From NCBI GenBank assembly GCA_902576045.1, contig CACGTU010000011.1, forward strand, positions 1 to 34,892: a DNA stretch of 34,892 nt, read 5' to 3'. Shown piece by piece: positions 16,548 to 23,592 of the stretch. The notes below the pieces were generated by a model, which worked only from the letters and a program-made list of their open reading frames with translations, was not told the DNA's origin and searched no databases. Origin of the DNA: an uncultured Pelagibacteraceae bacterium. Its GTDB lineage: Bacteria; Pseudomonadota; Alphaproteobacteria; Pelagibacterales; Pelagibacteraceae. The position numbers and the translations under genes were made by a program. Positions within the stretch are counted from its first letter, which is position 1; every line of letters begins with the position of its first letter.

Positions 16548-18821
16548 ATGATTGAAAGAAAGATAATAAACAAAGCAAAATCATTTAAAGATCTTGATAA
16601 AACACTTAAAAAACTAATTAAGAATAAGAAAGCAAAAATTGCTGGATCAATATTTGAATATTTAACCAAGCTATATCTAGAAGTTTCACCTGAATATAAA
16701 ACTAAGTTAAGTAAAGTTTATTTGCTTAATGAAGTTCCAACATCATTAAAGAAAAAATTAAGATTACCCAATACAGATGAAGGGATAGATTTAATAGCTG
16801 AAACATTTGATAATGAGTATTGGGCTATCCAATGTAAATATAGATCAGACAATACTGAAACCTTAAAGGTTAAAGGGGATCTTGCTACATTCAACAACCT
16901 AGCGTTTACAGTTTGTAAAAATATTTCTCATGGAATTGTTGCTGCAACAGTTAATAGACCACCCAAGAAAACTAAATTATTAAGTGTTGGATATATATTA
17001 CTTACTGAATGGTTGAATCTTGATAGAGATAATGGAGATTTATATAATCAAATCAAATTAAAAGCTGCAGGTAAAGTTAGTAGACCAAAACTTTTATCAC
17101 CAAGACCTCATCAAAAAGCAGCAATAGCAAAAACTATTTCATATTTTAAGTCTAATGAGCGAGGCAAAATGATTATGCCTTGTGGGACAGGTAAAAGCTT
17201 AACAGCATTTTGGATAGCTGAGAAAATGAGACCAAAATCTATTCTGGTTGCTGTTCCAAGTTTAGCGTTATTACAACAAACTCTCAAAGTATGGACTAGA
17301 GAATTTCTACTTCACAACATTCAACCTGATTGGCTATGTGTTTGCTCAGATGACACTGTTAAAGAAGAACAAGATGATTTTATAACCTTTTCAGCTGATC
17401 TTGGAATAAAAGTTGATACTGATCCAAGAACAATCAGAAACTTCCTAAGAAAGAAAACTAAAAAATTAAAGATAGTATTTACCACTTATCAATCAGGAAG
17501 AGCCACAGCAATTGGGTCAAAAGGATTTAATTATGATTTAGGTATTATGGATGAAGCCCATAAGACAGTTGGATCAGGTTCAAAGCCAATGGCCCATTTA
17601 CTTCATCAAAAGAATATTAAAATCAAAAAACGTTTATTTATGACTGCAACTGAAAGGTTATTCAGAGGTGATAGTGATGAATATATGTCTATGGATGATC
17701 CAAGAGACTATGGAGATTTAATTTATGAATTAAGTTTTAAAGAAGCAATAAATGCAAAACCACCAATTATATCTGACTATAAAATAATAACTTTTGGTAT
17801 TACTACCCCTGAAATAGAAAAGATTACTGAAGATAATAAGTATTTAGAGGTTAAAAAAGATCTTAAAGATATTACAGCAAGGGAACTTGCAACAGCTATT
17901 GCACTTAGAAAAGCAATTAAGAAATTAAAAATCAAAAATGCTATTTCATTTCACAGATCAATTAGAAGAGCTGATAATTTTAGAAAACAACAGGACTTAA
18001 TCTCAAAAGTTTACCCAACTTACGGAAAATTAAAAACCTTCCATGTAAAAGGAGATATGCCAACATCAGATAGAGCTTTAGAGATGCTGTCCTTTGAAGA
18101 GGAAAAAGGTTTAATGACTAATGCAAGATGTCTTACAGAAGGTGTTGATTTACCTGCAATTGATTGTGTTTGTTTTACAGACCCTAAAAGAAGTAAGGTT
18201 GATATTGTTCAAGCTGCAGGAAGAGCTTTACGTTTGTCAAAGGGTAAGAAGTTTGGATATATATTAATTCCAATATTTATCCCTGATGGAATGACCTTTG
18301 ATGAAGCTGCGGAGGAACAAGGTTTTGATGATGTATCCATAACAGTAAGAGCTTTAGCGACAACAGATAAAAGAATAGTTGAATATTTAAGAGCAATTTC
18401 AGAAGGTAAAAAACCTGGAGGTGGTAACCCAGTTGAAGGAATAACTTCTATTAATGAACTATATAAAGTTGAAGCTGAAAAGTTTAATAAAGCAGTTCAA
18501 TTAAAAATTTGGGACAAAGTTGGCTATGGTAATTGGAGAACATTTTTTGATGCTAGAGAATATGTCAGATCATTTAATCTTAAAAATCAAAATGAATGGT
18601 CTTTTTTTTGCAAGACAAAGAAACCAATAGATATTCCATCAAACCCTCAACTGGTTTATTCAGAGTTTAAAGGTTTAAATGATTTTATAGGTACAAAAAT
18701 TTTGTCAGGTCCTGCTAGGGCAAAAATGTTTGTTTCATTTTATGAGGCAAAAAAAATAGCTAGAGAAAACGATATTTGTCAAATTAAACAGTGGCATAAA
18801 TTTGTTAAAAAAAAACTATAA
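16548..18821 (+). CDS. Mrr-like nuclease plus SF2 helicase fusion, C-terminal repeats interrupted by frameshift
   Basis: A 757-residue product. Residues about 30-150 form a PD-(D/E)xK nuclease-like domain of the Mrr type: Glu37 (IFEYL), Asp81 in EGIDLIAE and Gln95-x-Lys97 in AIQCKY. The SF2 helicase core follows: Walker A MPCGTGKS (210-217), DEAH (335-338), motif III MTATER (365-370) and motif VI QAAGRALR (555-562). It resembles the predicted helicases of COG4889 and restriction-type translocases. From about 655 a repeat unit starts (WRTFFDAREYV, then NEWSFFCKT and IPSNPQLVY) that resembles phage-integrase repeat units. The frame stops at 18821 inside the second repeat, right after a run of nine A (18807-18815). 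Continuation is in the next frame. Possible roles are anti-phage defence or element maintenance. Confidence 0.85.
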   Translation: MIERKIINKAKSFKDLDKTLKKLIKNKKAKIAGSIFEYLTKLYLEVSPEYKTKLSKVYLLNEVPTSLKKKLRLPNTDEGIDLIAETFDNEYWAIQCKYRSDNTETLKVKGDLATFNNLAFTVCKNISHGIVAATVNRPPKKTKLLSVGYILLTEWLNLDRDNGDLYNQIKLKAAGKVSRPKLLSPRPHQKAAIAKTISYFKSNERGKMIMPCGTGKSLTAFWIAEKMRPKSILVAVPSLALLQQTLKVWTREFLLHNIQPDWLCVCSDDTVKEEQDDFITFSADLGIKVDTDPRTIRNFLRKKTKKLKIVFTTYQSGRATAIGSKGFNYDLGIMDEAHKTVGSGSKPMAHLLHQKNIKIKKRLFMTATERLFRGDSDEYMSMDDPRDYGDLIYELSFKEAINAKPPIISDYKIITFGITTPEIEKITEDNKYLEVKKDLKDITARELATAIALRKAIKKLKIKNAISFHRSIRRADNFRKQQDLISKVYPTYGKLKTFHVKGDMPTSDRALEMLSFEEEKGLMTNARCLTEGVDLPAIDCVCFTDPKRSKVDIVQAAGRALRLSKGKKFGYILIPIFIPDGMTFDEAAEEQGFDDVSITVRALATTDKRIVEYLRAISEGKKPGGGNPVEGITSINELYKVEAEKFNKAVQLKIWDKVGYGNWRTFFDAREYVRSFNLKNQNEWSFFCKTKKPIDIPSNPQLVYSEFKGLNDFIGTKILSGPARAKMFVSFYEAKKIARENDICQIKQWHKFVKKKL

Positions 18822-19002
18822 GCAAAATATACCTATGCATCCTGATAGAGCATATAAAAAAGAATTTGTTTCATTTGATGATTTTTTTGAGAATAGATTT
18901 ATTTCTATGAAAAATAGAACTTTTCTAGATTATGATAAAGCTAAAAAATCTATTCGTAAATTAAATATCAAAAATCATAAAGAATGGAAAAAAATTCATT
19001 AA
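18802..19002 (+). pseudogene. Frameshifted continuation of the nuclease-helicase, repeats 2-3
   Basis: In the +1 frame, reading begins inside the A9 tract and gives KKNYKQNIPMHPDRAY, which completes repeat 2 exactly where the helicase frame breaks off. A third unit follows up to HKEWKK. If the A9 run were A8, the protein would continue without interruption. The frame then hits a stop at 19000-19002 shortly after an A7 run (18988-18994). It is unlikely to be an independent gene: no ribosome-binding site is visible and the only early start is TTG. Confidence 0.7.
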
Positions 19003-19642
19003 TAGTAAAAATTTTCCTACAAACATTCCAAAAGCACCAGATCAATACTATAAAAATTTTGAAGGTTTTGAAATTTTTTGGGGCAAAGAAAAGTTTCCTT
19101 TTTTATCAGGAAAAGAACATTTAGATTTAGTTAAAAAACATAAAATAAAAACTCATGGAGAATGGAAAAAATTTGTTAAAAAAAATTCAAATAAATTAAG
19201 ATTATATATTCACTTAGAACGTTTAGATGCTTATAAAAAAGATCCAATATTTGAAAAAGCAAATTATTGGCAATTTGAAAAAGTAAAAAAATACATAAAA
19301 AAATTTAAATTTAAATCAATGTCACATTATAGGAAGTTTATTAAAAAAAATGATTTATCCAAAAAAATACCTCTATATCCTATTAGGGTATATAAAAATG
19401 ACTACACTAGTGCAGGTGATTATTTGTCCAATGGCTACATTGCACCACAAGATAGAGATTATCTAACTTTAGATAATTCAAAAAAAATTCTAAAAAGAAA
19501 AAAAATAACTTCTATTAATGATTTCATAAGCTTTACTAAAAAACCTGGATTTGAAAAATATAATATTCCAAAATCTCCTGAATATTTTTATAAGAAATCT
19601 AATGCTTGGAAAGGCTGGACTGATTTTTTAGGCAAGAAATGA
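18965..19642 (+). pseudogene. Second frameshifted continuation, repeats 3-6
   Basis: Removing one A from the A7 run at 18988-18994 joins EWKK to FINSKNFPTNIPKAPDQYY in a third frame, which stays open to the stop at 19640-19642. It encodes about three and a half further units of 50-60 residues, with recurring EW..F (HGEWKKFV), IP..P..VY (IPLYPIRVYK) and the terminal WKGWTDFLG, typical of the end of integrase-repeat arrays. The restored protein would be roughly 1,030 residues. An internal ATG at 19319 could make a 107-residue piece, but continuity of repeats across it argues for one broken or recoded gene. Confidence 0.7.
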
Positions 19643-19839
19643 AAAAGTTTTGAAATTTTGCAAAATTTTTTTAGGTCATGTTTCAAAACAAAAATATTTT
19701 TTTCAGGTCTAGCTGTCCAAACCTTTGTATATACTAGAACTATATGAGACTCCTAATTTGTAAAAAGGGGATGGGGGTCGGTTAACAAATCGAAAACTGA
19801 AATTGTCTTAGTATCTTTTTATTAATATAATGTTCGTTA
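19643..19839. other. 197-bp intergenic region with G-rich motif
   Basis: No gene seen. Contains the terminator-like palindrome, a G-rich patch (GGGGATGGGGGTCGG near 19767-19781) that stands out in this AT-rich DNA, and GTTAAC just after it. The likely promoter of the small-ORF operon lies here, possibly the TATAAT-like AT-rich stretch near 19825. Confidence 0.45.
19653..19672 (+). terminator. Possible intrinsic terminator after the helicase gene
   Basis: A palindrome AAATTTTGCAAAATTT (19653-19668) running into a T7 run (19666-19672), 11 bp after the stop. The stem is entirely A-T apart from the centre, so it is weak. Confidence 0.35.
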
Positions 19840-20106
19840 ATGAAAGATAAGAAACAAAGCACAATGGATAGAATTCTAAACTATATGTTTGAGAATAAAC
19901 TGAATACTTCCATTACTTGTATTGTTTATTTGTTGATATGTAAGGTTATTGATATGAACACAATCCAATGGTTTGGGGATGAAATCTTTATTGATCCAAG
20001 CAAAGGGAACATATTAGAATTTATTGTTGTTTATACATTCTTTGGATCCTGTGTAGTTGTTGGGATAGCAATTATAGTTGAGGCGCTAAAGGGGAAGTTA
20101 TTCTAA
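19840..20106 (+). CDS. Small membrane protein, 88 aa
   Basis: An unrecognised protein with two predicted membrane segments, about residues 22-39 (ITCIVYLLICKVI) and 57-82 (ILEFIVVYTFFGSCVVVGIAIIVEAL), separated by a polar loop. No signal peptide. It opens a chain of small ORFs in which each start overlaps the preceding stop; here TAATG joins it to the next gene. Location in the island and overlap structure suggest co-translation. Confidence 0.65.
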   Translation: MKDKKQSTMDRILNYMFENKLNTSITCIVYLLICKVIDMNTIQWFGDEIFIDPSKGNILEFIVVYTFFGSCVVVGIAIIVEALKGKLF

Positions 20107-20312
20107 TGGCCTGGTACAATCTAAATAGTTCAGATAAGATCACAAAAGAAATAGTTGAGAGACCACCACTTGGTAAATGTGGATTTTGTGGAAGTCATGA
20201 TGTTAAGATTAAAACTAGAATGAAGATCTACATATCAGAACATGAAATAGAAGATACCAATTGCTGCTACAGCTGCTATCACCAGAATAGTAAGAAAGCC
20301 ATTGCTACATGA
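20106..20312 (+). CDS. Small zinc-ribbon-like protein, 68 aa
   Basis: An unrecognised 68-residue protein with two cysteine pairs, KCGFCG near residues 23-28 and CCYSC near 53-57, spaced as in a zinc ribbon. The residues between them are mixed charged strand-like segments. It could bind nucleic acid or a partner protein. The start overlaps the preceding stop by one base and its end overlaps the next start by 4 nt (ATGA). Confidence 0.65.
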   Translation: MAWYNLNSSDKITKEIVERPPLGKCGFCGSHDVKIKTRMKIYISEHEIEDTNCCYSCYHQNSKKAIAT

Positions 20313-20644
20313 AGAAACTATTTTCAACTATTTTGTTTCTAGGTCTAATTTTAAGCGGGAATGTTTATGCAAAAGAGGATGTATTAAGATGTTCTATAAA
20401 ATTTTTATCCGAGCTAAAGGAACCTGATATAAGAATGGAAGTAGAGATTGATTTAGATAAAAAGAAAATGTGGGTAGATGGTGATAAGTTCAACATTAAA
20501 TTGATAGGTGAAAGAGCTATAAAAGCAGAAAATTCTACAGGTAATGTTAAGATTTCAATAGATAGGTTTGATGGTCATGTGACCATGGAAGCTCTTAGCT
20601 CTAGGTACGCTGGTTATTGTAAAAAATACAAAAAGATATTTTAA
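20309..20644 (+). CDS. Small exported protein, 111 aa
   Basis: An unrecognised protein with a clear signal peptide: MKK, a hydrophobic core and a likely cleavage after VYA at about residue 22. The mature part, about 89 residues, looks beta-rich (IRMEVEIDLDKKKMWVDGD, then VKISIDRFDGHVTME) and has one cysteine near each end that could pair in the periplasm. It overlaps neighbours on both sides (ATGA upstream, TAATG downstream). Confidence 0.68.
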   Translation: MKKLFSTILFLGLILSGNVYAKEDVLRCSIKFLSELKEPDIRMEVEIDLDKKKMWVDGDKFNIKLIGERAIKAENSTGNVKISIDRFDGHVTMEALSSRYAGYCKKYKKIF

Positions 20645-20877
20645 TGAAAAAAGTATCAATAATAATATTCTTATTACTACTTGCTGCTCCAGCATCAGCT
20701 GAAAAGGTCCAGATGTTGGCTAAGGAAACAACAGTCAGTGCATTAATTGAAAATGGTTGGCAGTTACATACTGTCAGTAGTAGTGATTATGTTATTACAT
20801 ATACATTAATTAGATTTGGTGAAGTGGTAACATGTAAGGTTGATTCTAAAGATAGAATAAAATGTTTTAAACCGTGA
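20644..20877 (+). CDS. Small exported protein, 77 aa
   Basis: An unrecognised protein with a signal peptide (MKKVSIIIFLLLLAAPASA, cleavage after ASA at residue 19). The mature part is about 58 residues and has two cysteines near the end (VVTCKV and IKCFKP) and a beta-strand pattern (DYVITYTLIRFGE). The start overlaps the preceding stop (TAATG) and the stop overlaps a further ATG (TGATG). Confidence 0.65.
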   Translation: MKKVSIIIFLLLLAAPASAEKVQMLAKETTVSALIENGWQLHTVSSSDYVITYTLIRFGEVVTCKVDSKDRIKCFKP

Positions 20878-20996
20878 TGTCTAAGAAACGCAAGTTAGAT
20901 AAAGATTTTTCTAAGAGAGATTATAATAAAAAAATATATCTTAAAAGATTCACCTTGGATTCACCTTGTTCATTTATCTCCCCATCCTTTCTATAG
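20877..20996 (+). CDS. Possible small basic peptide, 39 aa
   Basis: An ATG overlapping the previous stop in a TGATG junction opens 39 codons ending at TAG 20994-20996. The N-terminal 24 residues are very basic (SKKRKLDKDFSKRDY), and the C-terminal part is encoded by the right-arm ATTCACCTTG boxes. The coupling pattern of the four genes before it favours translation. It might alternatively be a decayed end of a longer gene, for example of a lost recombinase. Confidence 0.4.
   Translation: MSKKRKLDKDFSKRDYNKKIYLKRFTLDSPCSFISPSFL
20948..20968. repeat. Paired ATTCACCTTG boxes, right arm
   Basis: Copies at 20948-20957 and 20959-20968, 11-bp period, the same orientation and spacing as the left pair, ending 93 bp before the right att repeat. 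In a circularised element the two pairs would flank the core on both sides, as arm sites do. Confidence 0.6.
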
Positions 20997-21061
20997 CTTA
21001 ATACAACGATTTTTATTTTTAAAAAAAACTAAGTAAAATTTGAGTTTGTTGAAAATAAATG

Positions 21062-21119
21062 AGATTTTAGTGGTGCCCCCGCACGGATTCGAACCGCGGA
21101 CCTATTGATTACAAATCAA
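21062..21119. repeat. Right 58-bp direct repeat (att site)
   Basis: Identical to 15218-15275. It contains the 3' part of the intact tRNA-Thr plus 9 bp beyond CCA. The identity ends at the anticodon stem, the usual crossover neighbourhood for integrases that target the anticodon loop. Confidence 0.9.
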
Positions 21120-21146
21120 TTGCTCTACCAACTGAGCTACAAGGGC
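21071..21146 (-). tRNA. tRNA-Thr (anticodon UGU)
   Basis: On the minus strand the acceptor GCCCTTG pairs with CGGGGGC (two G-T pairs), the D-arm is AGCTCAGTTGGTAGAGC, the anticodon loop is TTTGTAA with anticodon TGT, and the T-arm is GCGGTTCGAATCCGTGC. CCA is encoded (21071-21073). It is the integration target of the island; its 3' half is duplicated at 15227-15275. Confidence 0.97.
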
Positions 21147-21179
21147 ATCTTGAGTTTTGTAATATCATTTTTTTTATTA

Positions 21180-21923
21180 TCAAGATATTTTTTTATGTTG
21201 ATTTATATGATGAAAAACTATGGCCGCACTATTAGAAATATTTAAACTTTCTACATTTTCATTGATTTTAATCTTTACTGAAAAATCTGTATATTTATTT
21301 GTATGATGTTTAATTCCAGAACCTTCAGAACCAAATAGTAAAATATTATTTCCCTCCCATTTAATATCTATAAAATCTTTATTGCTTTTCGAGTCAAACC
21401 CATAAACCCAAAAATTCTTATCTCTTAGAAATTTAAGGGTGGTATTTATATTTGACACTTCAAAGATATTAAGATGCTCAACACAGCCACTAGCAGATTT
21501 GTACATTAATTTGCTTTCTTTTGGAAAATGTCTTTCCTTAACAATTAATCCATCTATGTTAAAAGATGCAGCGCTTCTAATTAATGACCCTATATTTCTT
21601 GGATCAGTAACTTCATCTAAACATACAAATGTTAAATTATTTTTGTCTGATATAAATTCTTTTAACTCAATTTTTTCTAAATGTTCTATTTCTGCAACAT
21701 AGCCTTGATGAAGTATGCCTTCATTTTTAGAATATTTGTCTAATTCTTTCTTGGTTTTGAAATATATTTTGACATCCTTCAATAAATTTTTTTTAGGACT
21801 TAATCTGTGAATATTTTTTTTACTTTCCTCAGTTAAAAATACTTTTAAAATCTTCCTTTTTTCATTTTTTAAAGCCTCAAAAACAGCGTGTTTACCAACA
21901 ATAAAAAAAGATGATTTGTTCAT
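21180..21923 (-). CDS. rlmB: 23S rRNA (guanosine-2'-O-)-methyltransferase RlmB (SpoU/TrmH family)
   Basis: A 247-residue SPOUT methyltransferase. The N-terminal substrate-binding domain contains IVGKHAVFEAL (8-18) and the HQG turn (72-74). The knotted domain shows motif I DPRNIGSLIR (107-116), motif II LFGSEGSGI (196-204) and motif III ESLNISNSAAI (225-235). The family 2'-O-methylates G2251 in the peptidyl-transferase P-loop of 23S rRNA. Motif III has NSAA where many homologs have VSVA, a modest variation. It lies between tRNA-Thr and the tuf cluster, transcribed leftward, divergent from tRNA-Tyr. TrmH-family tRNA methylases are the alternative, but the N-terminal domain favours RlmB. Confidence 0.9.
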   Translation of the reverse strand: MNKSSFFIVGKHAVFEALKNEKRKILKVFLTEESKKNIHRLSPKKNLLKDVKIYFKTKKELDKYSKNEGILHQGYVAEIEHLEKIELKEFISDKNNLTFVCLDEVTDPRNIGSLIRSAASFNIDGLIVKERHFPKESKLMYKSASGCVEHLNIFEVSNINTTLKFLRDKNFWVYGFDSKSNKDFIDIKWEGNNILLFGSEGSGIKHHTNKYTDFSVKIKINENVESLNISNSAAIVFHHINQHKKIS

Positions 21924-21977
21924 GATAATTATTGATTTTTATAAGCTTTTTTAACTATTTTACCAATATTTCACCTA

Positions 21978-22005
21978 TTGCTTTTGTACAATAAAAATAT
22001 ATAAA
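21978..22005 (+). promoter_or_regulatory. Putative promoter of the tRNA-Tyr/tRNA-Gly/tuf operon
   Basis: TTGCTT (21978-21983) and TATAAA (22000-22005) with a 16-bp spacer, followed by ACGCG, a GC-rich discriminator unusual in this AT-rich DNA and typical of stringently controlled stable-RNA promoters. Confidence 0.5.
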
Positions 22006-22035
22006 ACGCGTGTTGTTTAAAGCTTTATTGAACAA

Positions 22036-22049
22036 GGGGACGCTTCCCC
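22036..22049. other. Small GC-rich hairpin upstream of tRNA-Tyr
   Basis: GGGGA (22036-22040) pairs with TCCCC (22045-22049) around a CGCT loop. No T-run follows. It may be part of the 5' leader removed by RNase P or protect the transcript start. Confidence 0.4.
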
Positions 22050-22058
22050 AACGATTTA

Positions 22059-22144
<86 letters not shown>

Positions 22145-22185
22145 TTCAATATAATTTTAAATAACTAGGAGTGTACTTGGGTGAT

Positions 22186-22259
22186 GCGGGTGTAGTTCAA
22201 TGGTAGAACGCTAGCCTTCCAAGCTGGATGTAAGGGTTCGATTCCCTTTACCCGCTCCA
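22186..22259 (+). tRNA. tRNA-Gly (anticodon UCC)
   Basis: Acceptor GCGGGTG pairs with the TACCCGC end, the D-arm is TAGTTCAATGGTAGA, the anticodon loop CTTCCAA has anticodon TCC, and the T-arm holds GGTTCGATTCC. CCA is encoded at 22257-22259; the tuf start is 43 bp further. Confidence 0.97.
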
Positions 22260-22302
22260 AAAATTTAAAATAAAATGTAAAGGAAAAAGAGGTAAACAAG
22301 TA

Positions 22303-23493
22303 ATGTCAAAAGAAAAGTTTGTAAGAAATAAACCGCACTGTAACATCGGTACAATCGGTCATGTCGATCACGGTAAAACTACGTTAACAGCTGCGATCAC
22401 AAAAGTTTTAGCTGAATCAGGCGGTGCGCAATTTACTGCTTATGATCAAATTGATAAAGCTCCTGAAGAAAAAGAGAGAGGAATTACAATTTCAACAGCA
22501 CACGTTGAATATGAAACTGCAAACAGACACTATGCTCACGTAGATTGTCCAGGTCACGCTGATTATGTAAAAAATATGATTACGGGTGCAGCTCAAATGG
22601 ATGGAGCAATTTTAGTTGTCAATGCTGCTGATGGTCCAATGCCTCAAACTAGAGAGCACATTCTTTTAGCAAGACAAGTAGGTGTACCTGCTATAGTTGT
22701 TTATTTAAACAAAGTTGATCAAGTTGATGATAAAGAAATGATCGATCTTGTTGAAGAAGAAATCAAAGATTTATTAACATCGTATAAATTCCCAGGTGAC
22801 AAGACACCAATCGTTAAAGGTTCTGCTCTTGCAGCTGTTGAAGGTAGAGATGATGAAATTGGAAAAAATTCTATTATGGATTTGATGAAAGCTGTAGATG
22901 AATTTATTCCACAACCAGATAGACCAAAAGATAAAGATTTCTTGATGCCTGTTGAGGACGTTTTCTCAATTTCTGGAAGAGGAACTGTAGTAACAGGTAG
23001 AGTAGAGTCTGGTATTATTAAGACTGGTGATGAAATTGAAATAGTAGGTATTAGAGAAACAAAGAAAACAGTTTGTACTGGAGTTGAAATGTTTAGAAAG
23101 CTTCTAGATTCTGGAGAAGCTGGAGATAACATTGGAGCTCTTTTAAGAGGTGTTGAAAGAACTGATGTTGAAAGAGGACAAGTTCTTTGTAAACCAGGAT
23201 CAATCACTCCACATACAAAATTTGAAGCTCAGGCTTATGTATTAAAAAAAGAGGAGGGTGGAAGACATACTCCTTTCTTTACAAAATATAGACCTCAGTT
23301 TTATTTTAGAACAACAGATGTAACTGGTGAAGTTGAGTTACCTGCTGGAACTGAGATGGTTATGCCTGGTGATGATGCCAAATTTACAGTTAAACTTATT
23401 ACACCGATTGCGATGAACGAGAAATTAAACTTTGCAATAAGAGAAGGTGGTAGAACAGTAGGAGCTGGAGTAGTAACTAAAATTATAGAGTAA
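22303..23493 (+). CDS. tuf: Elongation factor Tu
   Basis: The 396-residue GTPase that delivers aminoacyl-tRNA to the ribosome. GHVDHGKT (19-26) is the P-loop, DCPGH (81-85) is the G3 motif with catalytic His85, and NKVD is G4. Domains 2 and 3 are complete, ending in [11 protein letters not shown]. Length matches the family. An AGAGG-like ribosome-binding site lies about 10 bp before the ATG. It lies downstream of tRNA-Tyr and tRNA-Gly and upstream of tRNA-Trp and secE, the arrangement familiar from the E. coli tufB locus. Codon choice and GC are slightly higher than neighbours, as expected for a highly expressed gene. Confidence 0.99.
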   Translation: MSKEKFVRNKPHCNIGTIGHVDHGKTTLTAAITKVLAESGGAQFTAYDQIDKAPEEKERGITISTAHVEYETANRHYAHVDCPGHADYVKNMITGAAQMDGAILVVNAADGPMPQTREHILLARQVGVPAIVVYLNKVDQVDDKEMIDLVEEEIKDLLTSYKFPGDKTPIVKGSALAAVEGRDDEIGKNSIMDLMKAVDEFIPQPDRPKDKDFLMPVEDVFSISGRGTVVTGRVESGIIKTGDEIEIVGIRETKKTVCTGVEMFRKLLDSGEAGDNIGALLRGVERTDVERGQVLCKPGSITPHTKFEAQAYVLKKEEGGRHTPFFTKYRPQFYFRTTDVTGEVELPAGTEMVMPGDDAKFTVKLITPIAMNEKLNFAIREGGRTVGAGVVTKIIE

Positions 23494-23500
23494 ACTCCAT

Positions 23501-23576
23501 AGGAGTGTAGCTCAATTGGTAGAGCGCCGGTCTCCAAAACCGGAGGTTGGGGGTTCGATTCCCTCCGCTCCTGCCA
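23501..23576 (+). tRNA. tRNA-Trp (anticodon CCA)
   Basis: Acceptor AGGAGTG pairs with CGCTCCT, the D-arm is AGCTCAATTGGTAGAGC, the anticodon loop CTCCAAA has anticodon CCA, and the T-loop is GGTTCGATTCC. The 3' CCA is encoded at 23574-23576. It is placed 7 bp after tuf and 16 bp before secE, so it is probably processed out of a shared transcript. Confidence 0.97.
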
Positions 23577-23592
23577 AAAAGGTTACAGTATT

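Larger units (their letters stand above)
15218..21119. mobile_element. 5.9-kb genomic island integrated in tRNA-Thr(UGU), no visible integrase
   Basis: Two perfect 58-bp direct repeats derived from the 3' part of tRNA-Thr bracket 5.8 kb of accessory genes. The intact tRNA is at the right end, so the element inserted at the tRNA and restored its 3' end. Paired 10-bp boxes near both ends resemble recombinase arm sites. The flanking genes (nadK and the exported protein on the left, rlmB and the tuf cluster on the right) are ordinary chromosomal genes. No tyrosine or serine recombinase, relaxase, capsid or terminase gene is readable within it, so it is either integrase-dependent on a helper or decayed. 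Confidence 0.85.

Noticed and set aside
18802-19642. Two independent small genes after the helicase
   Set aside because: Repeat units continue exactly across both poly-A breaks, and no ribosome-binding sites precede the internal starts, so frameshifted continuation is the better reading.
15276-20996. CRISPR array or toxin-antitoxin pair in the island
   Set aside because: No regularly spaced repeats with unique spacers are present; the small ORF pairs show signal peptides or membrane segments and not toxin or antitoxin motifs.
22719-23207. 162-codon minus-strand frame inside tuf
   Set aside because: Shadow of the strongly conserved EF-Tu coding frame; no ribosome-binding site and low-complexity Ser/Thr composition.
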